The notes under the pieces: model-generated | The model's database searches: none | What the model was told of the DNA's origin: nothing | What the model saw: only the letters and a program-made list of their open reading frames with translations | Program-made: the position numbers and the translations under genes | Shown: one piece after another, positions 43,899 through 51,776 of the stretch | Numbering within the stretch: the stretch's first letter is position 1 | Layout of the letters: every line of letters starts with the position of its first letter | DNA from: Calidifontibacter indicus | GTDB lineage: Bacteria; Actinomycetota; Actinomycetes; Actinomycetales; Dermatophilaceae | Assembly: GCF_003386865.1 (NCBI RefSeq) | Contig: NZ_QTUA01000001.1 | Location: 558,001 to 622,000, forward strand | DNA: 64,000 nucleotides | Direction: 5' to 3'

Positions 43899-44831
43899 AT
43901 GACCGACAACAGCTCCCGGTTCTCCGGACGGCTCCAGCAGCTCACCGACCGGGTCTGGGCCTGGGTGCAGCCCGACGGCACCTGGTGGCTCAACAATGCG
44001 GGTGTCGTGGCCGGCGACGACGGGATCTTCGTGGTCGACACGTGTGCCACCGAGCCGCGTACGACGGCCTTTCTCGATGCGGTCGCCGGCGCGGTCGACG
44101 GGAGCGTGCGTTGGGCGGTCAACACCCACGCCCACGGTGACCACTGCTACGGCAACTCGCTGCTGCCCGAGGATGCGACGTTGCTCGGCCACGAGTTGAT
44201 GTGCGAGCAGTTGCGCACCGACCCGATCATCGACGGCTGCCCGCCGCTGTGGCAGCCGGTGCCCGACTGGGGTGCGGTCACCCGTCGCGTTCCGACGGTC
44301 TCCTTCACCGACCGGCAGACCGTCGAGATCGGCGGCGCCACAGTCGAATTGCGGCATCCCGGTCACCCGGCGCACACCACCGGTGACACCGTCGCGTGGA
44401 TCCCGAGCGAGGGCGTGCTCTTCACCGGCGACCTGCTCTTCCATGGGCTCAGCCCACTGGTCTTCATGGGTTCGGTCGACGGCGCGAACAGGAGCCTCGA
44501 CTGGATCGCGTCGTTCGGCGCGGCGCAGGTGGTGCCCGGGCACGGACCCGTGATCAGCGCGGCCGAACTCCCCGAGGTGATCGCCCAGCACCGCGCCTAC
44601 TACGAGTTCGTTCGAGGGGTCGCGGCCGACGGCATCCGACGCGGCGTCGACCCGCTGACCGCCGCGCGTGCGGCCGACCTCGGCGAGTTCGCGACTTGGA
44701 CCGACGCCGAGCGGCTCGTCCCGAACCTGCACCGTGCGTACGCCGATGCCGGGGTGGGCGAGGTGGACGTCGTCGCCGCCCTCTCCGAGGCGGTCACCTG
44801 GGCAGGCGGCCCGATGAAGACGCACGTCTAG
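43899..44831 (+). CDS. Metallo-beta-lactamase-fold hydrolase
   Basis: 310 residues. Metal motif NTHAHGDHCYG (HxHxDH), further ligands in GHPAHTTGD and FTGDLLFHG, and the final His in VVPGHGPV. These belong to the broad cyclase/glyoxalase-II-like group; the substrate is unknown. C-terminal 90 residues are helical. GGAGGAAA lies before the ATG. Divergent from the small HTH gene. Confidence 0.9.
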   Translation: MTDNSSRFSGRLQQLTDRVWAWVQPDGTWWLNNAGVVAGDDGIFVVDTCATEPRTTAFLDAVAGAVDGSVRWAVNTHAHGDHCYGNSLLPEDATLLGHELMCEQLRTDPIIDGCPPLWQPVPDWGAVTRRVPTVSFTDRQTVEIGGATVELRHPGHPAHTTGDTVAWIPSEGVLFTGDLLFHGLSPLVFMGSVDGANRSLDWIASFGAAQVVPGHGPVISAAELPEVIAQHRAYYEFVRGVAADGIRRGVDPLTAARAADLGEFATWTDAERLVPNLHRAYADAGVGEVDVVAALSEAVTWAGGPMKTHV

Positions 44832-44877
44832 GGTTCGAAAACAAGACGACGACAAGGGTTTTCGGGTCGTTTCGTTC

Positions 44878-44920
44878 GGTCGCCGGGGTCGTCGATCAAG
44901 CGGCGAAGGAGCCGGCGACC
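44878..44920 (-). terminator. Hairpin after PKD-protein gene
   Basis: GGTCGCCGG and CCGGCGACC arms, just beyond the minus-strand stop at 44920-44922. The loop is long (25 nt). Confidence 0.45.
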
Positions 44921-45837
44921 TACTGGTTGACCAGTTCGTTCTTGGTCGTGACGACCTCGATCGTGCTCGTCGGCCCCGACACGGTGATCGCGCCGGGGAT
45001 GTCGGCCCAGCCGCCGCCGTCGACCGAGTACTGGCCGCCGTACGTCGTCGCCACGCTCGTCGTGTAACGACCGCGCTTGTCGTAGGCGTGCTTGATGTCG
45101 CCGTCGGGGTAGGTGCCGCCACCCGACTGGGTCGTGCCGCTCGTCGACCCGTCGCCGAAGGTGAACACGTTGTGCTTGAACGTCGGCTTGATGCGCACCT
45201 GGTGCCCGAGCAGCGTGACCGTGTTGATCTCGTTCGGCTGGAATCCGGCTGCGGGGTACTGCAATTGGAAGTAGACCGGCAGGGTCACCAGCGTCGCTCC
45301 GCCGACGGGCTGGGTCGCCACCGTGGGCTTCGCGAACGGCGTGTGCTCCCACTGCGACTTGATCATCGCCATCGTCAGTTGCGGGCGGGCCGTGTTGTTC
45401 GGGACGGCGTTCGGCCAGCAGGTGGTGCCGACGCGCTCCCAGACCTTCGTCACGTCAGGCTCCGGAATGAGCAAGCGACGGAAGATGATCGAGTACGGCC
45501 CGGGCGCGTTCGCGTCGGTGCAGGTTTGGTACGCACTCGTGCAGCCCACCTCGACCGTCGAAGTCACCGTGTTGTTGCCGCAGGCGAGGATCGTGACGTA
45601 CTCGTACGGGACGACCTTCGTCACCTGCTTGCCTGCCGTGGCGTACTTGGCCTCGCCCCTGGGTGGGAGGGCACGAGTTTGTGCCTCGGTCTTTCCTGCG
45701 TACGTGCCGCCGCCGGTGTTCTGTGTACAGACGATCCCTTTGCACTTCGGAGTGCCTCCGGCGACCGTGCCCGGGTGTTGAATGAGGCCGCCAAGGCTGG
45801 TTACAGCGATCATGAGGACCGTCGCAGTGGCGCTCAC
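44920..45837 (-). CDS. Secreted PKD-domain-like protein
   Basis: 305 residues. N-terminal signal sequence (SATATVLMIAVTSLGGLIQ), then a Cys-containing region (CKGIVC, ACGN, GCTSAYQTC, CWPN) and a C-terminal PKD-like beta domain with KHNVFTFGDGSTSGTTQSGG, DIKHAYDKRGRYTTSVATTY. The preferred start is GTG at 45837, overlapping the preceding stop (GTGA) with AAGGA upstream; an ATG at 45882 would add 15 residues before the signal sequence. Found in actinobacteria next to DUF6318 lipoproteins, as here. Cell-surface protein of unknown role. Confidence 0.8.
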   Translation of the reverse strand: MSATATVLMIAVTSLGGLIQHPGTVAGGTPKCKGIVCTQNTGGGTYAGKTEAQTRALPPRGEAKYATAGKQVTKVVPYEYVTILACGNNTVTSTVEVGCTSAYQTCTDANAPGPYSIIFRRLLIPEPDVTKVWERVGTTCWPNAVPNNTARPQLTMAMIKSQWEHTPFAKPTVATQPVGGATLVTLPVYFQLQYPAAGFQPNEINTVTLLGHQVRIKPTFKHNVFTFGDGSTSGTTQSGGGTYPDGDIKHAYDKRGRYTTSVATTYGGQYSVDGGGWADIPGAITVSGPTSTIEVVTTKNELVNQ

Positions 45838-46460
45838 GGCGTTCCTTGCTGAAGCTCGGCCACCCGCCATCCACTCGTCCAAATCAGCGTAAGGACGGCT
45901 GCTGCACGACCGAGGGGCTCGCCCTTCTCAACTACTGACCCTTTGGCATCCACAGTGTCGGTCGCCGGCTGGTCAACGGTGACGCTGACGATGACATCGC
46001 CTTCGCTTGGCAACTTTGACGCGTCGAGGACAACGAACTGGTCGCCAGAGAAGCGCTGCTTGTCGGCAACAAGCGCCGAGACGGTTTGCCGTTGCCGAAC
46101 GCACGTCTTACAGCTCGGCAGCGCCAACGGCTCGAGCACCCCGACCTTCGGCTCCTTGCCGACCTTGTTCACGGTCTCCAGGTAGTACTTCGCGAAAGCG
46201 ATCGCACCGGCGTCCGTCTTGTACTTGGCCTCCTCGGGCACTCCCGGCGCACCGGCGTACGTCGCGTTGCTGGTCGGGCTCTGGGTGGCGGTCGTCGTGG
46301 TCGCGGCCGTCGAAGTGGTCGACGAAGTCGCTGTCGTCGAGGTGCTCGACGGACTCGAGGATTCGGCTTCGGACGAACCGCCGGAGCAGCCCGTGAGCAC
46401 GCCTCCGGCCAGCGCCAGAGCGAGAATCGGCGCAACGATGCGACCGGGTCGTGCTGTCAT
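45834..46460 (-). CDS. DUF6318-like lipoprotein
   Basis: 208 residues. Lipoprotein signal with lipobox LTGC (LALALAGGVLTGCSGG), a Ser/Thr-rich linker of about 40 residues, and a globular domain (AGAIAFAKYYLETVNKVGK, LEPLALPSCKTCVRQRQTV) with a C-x2-C pair. The domain shape resembles NTF2-like DUF6318 proteins. GGAGG precedes the ATG at 46460. Coupled by GTGA overlap to the secreted PKD-like protein, so the two are probably surface partners. Confidence 0.82.
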   Translation of the reverse strand: MTARPGRIVAPILALALAGGVLTGCSGGSSEAESSSPSSTSTTATSSTTSTAATTTTATQSPTSNATYAGAPGVPEEAKYKTDAGAIAFAKYYLETVNKVGKEPKVGVLEPLALPSCKTCVRQRQTVSALVADKQRFSGDQFVVLDASKLPSEGDVIVSVTVDQPATDTVDAKGSVVEKGEPLGRAAAVLTLIWTSGWRVAELQQGTP

Positions 46461-46603
46461 CGGGACCTCCCTGAACCTGCGAGCAGCCCTTGCATCTTGC
46501 GCTCCAGGCAGCGTCCGCGGCGTTTTCCACAGGTAAGGACTTGGCAAAGTCCATGGACAGGCGTGCCGTCGTACGAGATCTTTCGTGCTGTCACAGTTGG
46601 TGG

Positions 46604-46629
46604 ATTCAGGTGCATTCAGGCGTATTCAG
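46604..46629 (+). promoter_or_regulatory. Three ATTCAG repeats in helical phase
   Basis: ATTCAG occurs at 46604, 46614 and 46624, exactly ten bases apart, ending 15 bases before the phospholipase start. Spacing of one helical turn suggests binding of a regulator on one DNA face or an effect on translation initiation. Confidence 0.4.
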
Positions 46630-46644
46630 CAGGGGAGCAGGGGC

Positions 46645-47016
46645 ATGAAGAGCAGGGTTCTGACGGCAATGTGTGGGGTCGTGCTGGCGGCCGGAGCGAG
46701 TGTCGCGGTGGTGCCGGAGGCGCACGCGGCGCCCGAGTTCCAGTGCGGGCCGAACAACTGGATCGGGCGCCTGGTGCCCGAGAACCCGCCGGGCGGGGCG
46801 AACTTCCACAACGCGTGCGTGCGGCACGACGCGTGTTACAGCAAGGGCAGCCGCACCAACCGGTTGACCTGCGACCAGGCGTTCCGCACCCGCATGAACA
46901 ACGCGTGCACGGCGGCCGGCAAGGGCGCGACCTGTCGGGCGATCGCGTCCACCTACTACTACGCCGTCCGCGGCGCCGGCCGGTGGTACTACAAGGGCAG
47001 CGGCCTCAACAACTGA
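46645..47016 (+). CDS. Secreted prokaryotic phospholipase A2
   Basis: 123 residues. Signal peptide MKSRVLTAMCGVVLAAGASV with cleavage near AHA-AP, then the short bacterial PLA2 domain: FQCGPNNWIGRLVPENPPG, the catalytic ACVRHDACYSKGS (His-Asp, Ca loop upstream), LTCDQAFRTRMNNAC and YYYAVRGAGRWYY. Four or more Cys can form disulfides. It hydrolyses the sn-2 ester of phospholipids outside the cell. AGGGG-type ribosome site before the ATG at 46645; an upstream in-frame codon (46585) lies in the phased-repeat region. Confidence 0.92.
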   Translation: MKSRVLTAMCGVVLAAGASVAVVPEAHAAPEFQCGPNNWIGRLVPENPPGGANFHNACVRHDACYSKGSRTNRLTCDQAFRTRMNNACTAAGKGATCRAIASTYYYAVRGAGRWYYKGSGLNN

Positions 47017-47055
47017 CCTCGCAGGCGCCCGCCTGCTGCGTGCGAGCATGGCTGG

Positions 47056-47218
47056 ATGAGCAGCGACGACCGCACGATGCGCGAACGGATGGAGGCGGGC
47101 GACCTCTACATCGCCGTCGATCCCGAACTCGGCGAGCTGAGCAGCCGCGCCCTCGACCTGGTTCAGGCGTACAACGCGGCCTCGGTGCGTCAGCCGGGGC
47201 TACGCCGCCGCCCCACCC
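47056..47218 (+). pseudogene. N-terminal fragment of maltose/galactoside O-acetyltransferase
   Basis: The frame encodes RTMRERMEAGDLYIAVDPEL and SRALDLVQAYNAAS, the maltose-acetyltransferase N-terminal helix pair. The left-handed beta-helix catalytic part is absent: at 47219 the frame passes directly into a family A palindrome and reads through to 47370 without homology. A clear truncated gene. Confidence 0.8.
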
Positions 47219-47288
47219 GCAAACGCTGCACTTGCCTTCAGAGGCTGCGGTTGCAGCGGCAGCGTCTGAAGGTAGGTGCAGCGTTTGC
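47219..47288. repeat. Complex palindrome, family A copy 4
   Basis: Outer arms GCAAACGCTGCACTTGCCTT / AAGGTAGGTGCAGCGTTTGC, inner arms CAGAGGCTGC / GCAGCGTCTG, centre GGTTGCAGCG. 70 bp, directly abutting the maltose acetyltransferase fragment. Confidence 0.92.
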
Positions 47289-47303
47289 GGGAAGTGTGGT
47301 CGG

Positions 47304-47670
47304 TCAGTCGCGGGCAGCGATCACCGCGAACGCACCGGCGAGCGCGACGTTCTTGAGGAAGTTGATCTGATGCGCCTTGCGGACGGCGGGGTCCTCGACG
47401 TTCCAGAACTGGTGCCCCGCGTACGTGGTCGGGATCAGCGACAGGATCAACCCGGCGGACGCCGTCCGCGGCAATTTGCCGAGCGCGACCGCGACACCGC
47501 CGGCCGCCATCGCCGCGCCGGAACCGCACCAGCGCTTCCGGGGCCGGCAGGCCGATGCCTTCGGCGGCCTTGACCCGGGCGCCGGGGTTCTGTGCGGCTT
47601 CGAGGCCGAGCTTGACGAACGGGGCGCCGAGCGCGACGCGACCGATGATCTCCAGGGGCTTGATGCTGAC
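47304..47670 (-). pseudogene. DoxX-family protein with a frameshift
   Basis: The N-terminal part (IKPLEIIGRVALGAPFVKLGLEA, GIGLPAPEALVRF) is in one frame and the rest (GAAMAAGGVAVALGKLPRTA, TTYAGHQFWNVEDPAVRKAHQ, FLKNVALAGAFAVIAARD) in another. The break is near 47520, where LVRF-NGA-type coding sequence appears to have lost two bases or gained one. No ATG or GTG start lies before IKPLE. A degenerated gene, or a sequencing error plus a non-standard start. Confidence 0.72.
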
Positions 47671-47777
47671 GGATCCGACGTTACAACCGGCCGGTCGAGG
47701 CGCCGCGGGTCGTCTCGCCTACGCGGTCAGGACGACGCGGCGCCGACGCCGGGTCAGTCGCGACGGATGATGGACGG

Positions 47778-48992
47778 GTGAACGATCCGTACGAACTGCT
47801 CACGACGCACGCCGTGCATTGGGCGGAGAACGCCGGCCGACCGCTCGACGCGACGTTGCTGAGCACGGTGCTGAACCTTCGCGACACCCACGATCGCACC
47901 CCGGGAACGTCCTGGCCGGCGGGTTCGGCGGACCACCTGATCACCGTGCGCTGGCCGGAACACCGCGCGCCCGGAGGGGCGCCCGACCACCGCGCGCCCG
48001 GAGGGGCGGCGTCCGACACCGGTGCGCTCGTCGACACGCTCGCCACGTTCTGGCAGTTCCTGAGTGCGACCGGACGGCTCGCGCCGGGGTCGGCCGACCC
48101 GTCCGACCTAGCGACGGAGGCGCGTCGCGCGCAGGAGTCGATGCCCGCAGGCCGCGCCGACCGCGCCCACCGCACCCGCCCGGCAGCCGCGGGACGCACG
48201 AAGGGCGTTACGCCGTCCGGTGACCGGATCGACAGAGAGCCCGGCGACACCGCAGCGGGCGCCACCGTCACCGACATCGACGTGCAGGCCGCCCTGCCGA
48301 TCCAGGATCCAGCCGAGGTGCTCGCCGTCGTCGCACGGTCGACCTATCGGCATCGGCTCGACGGGCTGCTGGACGCCATCGGTGAGCGGGGGCGGGAGGT
48401 CACGTCTGCCGGTTGGTTGCGGCCGAAGTTCGCGGCGGAGATCATCGCGGCACTGGAGATCGACGAATGGGTCGAACGGGTGCTCGGCAGCCCACCGTCA
48501 CCCTGGCGCTCGGCCGGCGACCATCTCGGCCTCGGCCTGCTCTTCTCGCCGGCGAAGGACGTCGGGCTGCTCGACTACCGGGGCAACCGCGTCGTGCACG
48601 TGCCGCGGCCAATGCAAGACGACCCAGCCGCGAGGCATGCACACGAAATCGCCCTTCTGAGCCGGCTGCATCACCACACCCATCGGCTCTTCCTCGGCGA
48701 TCCGCTGCCGGGCATCGTCCTCGGTGTGCAGACCGACCGGCTGAAGACCCGCGCCGACATCGAGAGCTGGTGGCTGCAGGCGCCGGAGAACATGTTCGGC
48801 GACCTCGAGCAGTTCGGCGCCGCGGCGAAGAGCATGCGCAAGACGAGCATCAGGTGGCTGGGTTCGGCGCTGCTGTTCTGGGAGGAGGCCGGGATGCTGG
48901 TCGACCGACCCGACGGAGTTCAGGTCACCCCGCTGGGCATCGAATTCACGCGGCTCCTCCTCGACCCCGCCCGGCGAGCGGGCGACGCCTGA
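47778..48992 (+). CDS. Hypothetical protein, convergent with pRiA4b ORF-3 remnant
   Basis: 404 residues, no named domain recognised with confidence. The N-terminal 120 residues (VLNLRDTHDRTPGTSWPAGS, LVDTLATFWQFLSATGRLAPGS) resemble the helical module seen in proteins next to pRiA4b ORF-3 genes. A variable linker with a repeated DPRAPGGA-type unit (DNA repeat near 47965-48010) follows. The C-terminal 220 residues contain EVLAVVARSTYRHRLDGLLD, GWLRPKFAAEIIAALEIDEW and a winged-helix-like end (WLGSALLFWEEAGMLVD, VQVTPLGIEFTRLLL). GTG start. Possibly DNA-associated; function unknown. Confidence 0.7.
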   Translation: MNDPYELLTTHAVHWAENAGRPLDATLLSTVLNLRDTHDRTPGTSWPAGSADHLITVRWPEHRAPGGAPDHRAPGGAASDTGALVDTLATFWQFLSATGRLAPGSADPSDLATEARRAQESMPAGRADRAHRTRPAAAGRTKGVTPSGDRIDREPGDTAAGATVTDIDVQAALPIQDPAEVLAVVARSTYRHRLDGLLDAIGERGREVTSAGWLRPKFAAEIIAALEIDEWVERVLGSPPSPWRSAGDHLGLGLLFSPAKDVGLLDYRGNRVVHVPRPMQDDPAARHAHEIALLSRLHHHTHRLFLGDPLPGIVLGVQTDRLKTRADIESWWLQAPENMFGDLEQFGAAAKSMRKTSIRWLGSALLFWEEAGMLVDRPDGVQVTPLGIEFTRLLLDPARRAGDA

Positions 48993-49002
48993 GGGCCGAA
49001 CC

Positions 49003-49861
49003 TCAGTCCGACCAGACGCCGAAGAACAACGCGATCTGCGGCGGATGAGGTCCTCGAACGGCTCGATCTTCGTCGGCGCCCCGTCGAGTGCCTCGATGTA
49101 CCTCGACACGGCGGGGGCTCGCTCGAGTGCCGCGGCGATGGCCTGGTTGGTCTCGTGCAGGTCGAACCGGTTCGGATCCATCCCGATGGGGAGCCCGGGG
49201 CCGTACTGGTCCTGAGGTTGCGCAGGTCCTCGACCGGCCAGAGCTGGGCGGCGAGCTCGTTCCAGCGGTGGATGCCGCCGATGTCGTCCGGCGGGCAGGC
49301 GCGCTCCCCGGCCTCGCAACGGGCGACCGGGTCGTCGGTCGCGCAGGTGCGCACATCGGTGACGCGCAGCACGTGCTCCCAGCCGTCGCCGAAGTCGTAC
49401 TCGTAGTTGAGGCTGTCACCCGGCTGGCGCAGCACCTGGTCGAGGCGCACCTCGCGTTCGGGCGTGCCGGCGGTGCCCTCGTGTTCGTCGAACTCGGTCA
49501 GGAAGTAGTCGCGCTCGCTCGAACGGTTGAAGCGGTGCAGGTGACTGTTGTTCCACCCCATCGCCGCCTGGAGCACCTCGTGCAGTTGGTCGAGACGCTG
49601 GTCACCGCGCAGCTCGAGCCGGCGCCAGATCTCGGGGTTCGCGTCCTCGAGCTCGACCAGGACGGTGAGCGTGATCGGGTCGTACGGCGGCTCGGGCAGC
49701 TTGATCGGCTTGTTCACGTGCATCCCGAACCGCGAACCGTCGGGCGCTGCCTGGGGCAGGCGGTCACGGCGGAGGTCTTCGGCGAGGGCGGACAGGTCGC
49801 GGCCGGCCATGATGGCGCGGATCGCGGCGTCGAGGTCGGGCTGGTCACCGGGGGAGTTCAC
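49003..49861 (-). pseudogene. Plasmid pRiA4b ORF-3 family protein, two frameshifts
   Basis: The N-terminal two thirds are intact: YDPITLTVLVELEDANPEIW, WNNSHLHRF, YEYDFGDGWEHVLRVTD, CEAGERACPPDDIGGIHRW. After VEDLRNL (about 49212) the homologous frame shifts by one base: GPGLPIGMDPNRFDLHETNQ continues in another frame, and near 49045 it shifts again to give QIALFFGVWSD and TGA at 49003. Each shift looks like a single-base loss. The function of the family is unknown; it is not itself a transposase. Intact genes of the family are about 200-300 residues. Confidence 0.75.
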
Positions 49862-49901
49862 CCGACGAGCAAATCAGGTCGAGCGCCGATTTGCCTCCGC
49901 C

Positions 49902-49999
49902 CTCCCCGCAAACGCTGCACCTAGCCCCCGCAGGCGCTGCACCTGCCGTCACACGCTGCTGTTGAAACAACAGCGTGTGCTGGGAAGTGCAGCATTTGC
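49902..49999. repeat. Complex palindrome, family A copy 5 with extra half arm
   Basis: A full copy at 49930-49999 (outer arms GCAGGCGCTGCACCTGCC / GGAAGTGCAGCATTTGC, inner perfect arms CACACGCTGCTGTTG / CAACAGCGTGTG) is preceded by an additional left arm CCGCAAACGCTGCACCTAG at 49907-49925. This suggests insertion of one copy beside another or a partial duplication. Located before the nuclease-recCBD operon. Confidence 0.88.
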
Positions 50000-50066
50000 G
50001 GAGGGGGAGGACGGTTGTCGGCGGCGTCCCGTAACCTCCCCTCGAAGGACTGAAAGGGGTGAACCG

Positions 50067-51776
50067 ATGGGCGGTCGACCGGTGACGCTGGGCGCCTCCC
50101 CGGCCACCCAGTGCCCCGTGCGCACCCATCACGCCTTCGACCCCGACATCACGCTGATGCCGGCCGAGCAGCCGCCGGCGATCCAGGAGGCGATCGACGC
50201 CGGGCTCGCGTTCGAGCAGACGCTCTTCAACGACATCGCGAGTAGTCGCCCCGACCGGTTCTGCCTGGTCGACCAAGACTCCGGGCGGCGCGCCACCGTG
50301 CAGCAGACCCTCGACGCGATGGACGCCGGGGTGCCGGTGATCCTGCGCGGCGTGCTGCCCGACGACGTCGACGGGCACCGGGTCGGTCGACCCGACCTGC
50401 TCGTCCGACACGGCGACGACCTGCCGGCCACCTACCTGCCGGGCGAGGTGAAGCTGCACCGTTTCCTGGAGGGCAAGGCGTCCAACACCCGGAACACCTA
50501 CTCGGTCACGATCGCCCCGGCGTCCGACCCGCAGGCCCGCCGCACCCTCGACCACGCGCGTCCGCGGGTCGGACGTCTGGAGAACGACGCGCTCCAACTC
50601 GCCCACTACACAAGGATGTTGGAGTCGATGGGGCGTCACCCGGGCCCGGAGCACCACGAGGCGTTCCTGGTTTCCGGCGACGACTGGGTCGGCACCTGGC
50701 AGCTCGACGAGGTGCACGGCACGTGGATCCGGCTCGACGAGCCCGCCTTCGAGACCTACTCCCGCAGCGAGTCGACCAAGAAGCGCACCGCGCTCGAGCG
50801 CTACGACCACGAGTTCGGTTTCCGGGTCGCGATCGCCGAGAACGCCGCGGCCGGCAAGCCCGCTATCGTGGTGCCGATCTACAGCTCCGAATGCGACGGG
50901 TGCCCGATGTACGCCGGGTGCGAGCCCACCTTCGCCGCCGACCCGACCACGTCGTTCGAGACCTGGCGCCCGCGGGTGCGCGAGTGGCTCGCGCTCCAAA
51001 CGCTCGGCATCACCACCGTCGAACAACTCGCGGCCGTCGAGCTCACCCCCGAATGGGTCGAGCGCTACCTCGCCGAGATCGAGGGCAAGCAGGGGTGGCG
51101 CAAACGGCTCGGCCTCACCATCGAGAAGGCGCGGCTCGCCGTCGCCGGCCACACCTTGGCGTTCCGTGCCCCCGACTCCGTGCGCGCCCCCAGGGCCGAC
51201 GTCGAGATCGACCTCGACATGGAGAACGACACCGCCGGACGCGTGCTCCTGTGGGGCGCGCGGCTGCGGCGGGGCGACACCGTCGCCTTCCACGCCTTCG
51301 TCGACTGGCACGAACTCACCCTCGGCGACGAGCGGGCGATCGCCGAACGCCTCGCCGACTGGCTTGTCGAACAACGGGATTCAGCGGCCGCAGCCGGCGA
51401 GTCGATCATGGTCTTCCACCACGGCGACGTCGAGCGACAGAAGCTGCGGCTCATCCTCGGGCCCAGCGCGATCAAGCACATCGGCATCCCGTTCTTCGAC
51501 ACCCATCAGTGGGCCGAGAAGCACCTCGTCGCCACCCGCGGCCTCGGCCTCAAGCCGCTCGCGGGCGAACTCGGCTTCGAGTGGCGCGACGACGATCCGG
51601 GCGGCCGCAACTGCCAACTCTGGGTCGACGAGGCGCGCGCCACCTCCGACGCCGAGCAGCGCGCCGGGCTGCAGCAGCGGGTGCTCGACTACAACGAAGA
51701 CGACACCGCCGCCACCGCGTGGATCCGCGACCACACCGCCGACCTCGTCAGCCTTACCGAACTGGAGGGCGCATGA
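50067..51776 (+). CDS. TM0106-family RecB-like nuclease with exonuclease domain
   Basis: 569 residues. N-terminal Cas4/RecB-type nuclease: GRPDLLVRHG (metal Asp), YLPGEVKLHR (Glu-Val-Lys), ALQLAHYTRMLESMG (Gln-Tyr motif), and a Cys cluster ECDGCPMYAGC that can hold Fe-S or zinc. A helix-hairpin-helix-like stretch (LGITTVEQLAAV) leads to a C-terminal RNase H-like 3'-5' exonuclease domain (DVEIDLDMEN, YNEDDTAATAW). Reinforced start at ATG 50067 after GAAAGGGG. Its stop overlaps the recC start (ATGA), so it is the first gene of a nuclease-recC-recB-recD operon; a role in DNA-end processing with RecBCD is inference from this. Confidence 0.87.
   Translation: MGGRPVTLGASPATQCPVRTHHAFDPDITLMPAEQPPAIQEAIDAGLAFEQTLFNDIASSRPDRFCLVDQDSGRRATVQQTLDAMDAGVPVILRGVLPDDVDGHRVGRPDLLVRHGDDLPATYLPGEVKLHRFLEGKASNTRNTYSVTIAPASDPQARRTLDHARPRVGRLENDALQLAHYTRMLESMGRHPGPEHHEAFLVSGDDWVGTWQLDEVHGTWIRLDEPAFETYSRSESTKKRTALERYDHEFGFRVAIAENAAAGKPAIVVPIYSSECDGCPMYAGCEPTFAADPTTSFETWRPRVREWLALQTLGITTVEQLAAVELTPEWVERYLAEIEGKQGWRKRLGLTIEKARLAVAGHTLAFRAPDSVRAPRADVEIDLDMENDTAGRVLLWGARLRRGDTVAFHAFVDWHELTLGDERAIAERLADWLVEQRDSAAAAGESIMVFHHGDVERQKLRLILGPSAIKHIGIPFFDTHQWAEKHLVATRGLGLKPLAGELGFEWRDDDPGGRNCQLWVDEARATSDAEQRAGLQQRVLDYNEDDTAATAWIRDHTADLVSLTELEGA

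Noticed and set aside
49003-49861. Insertion sequence (the family is sometimes labelled as an IS1096 passenger)
   Set aside because: No transposase, terminal inverted repeats or target duplication seen around it.
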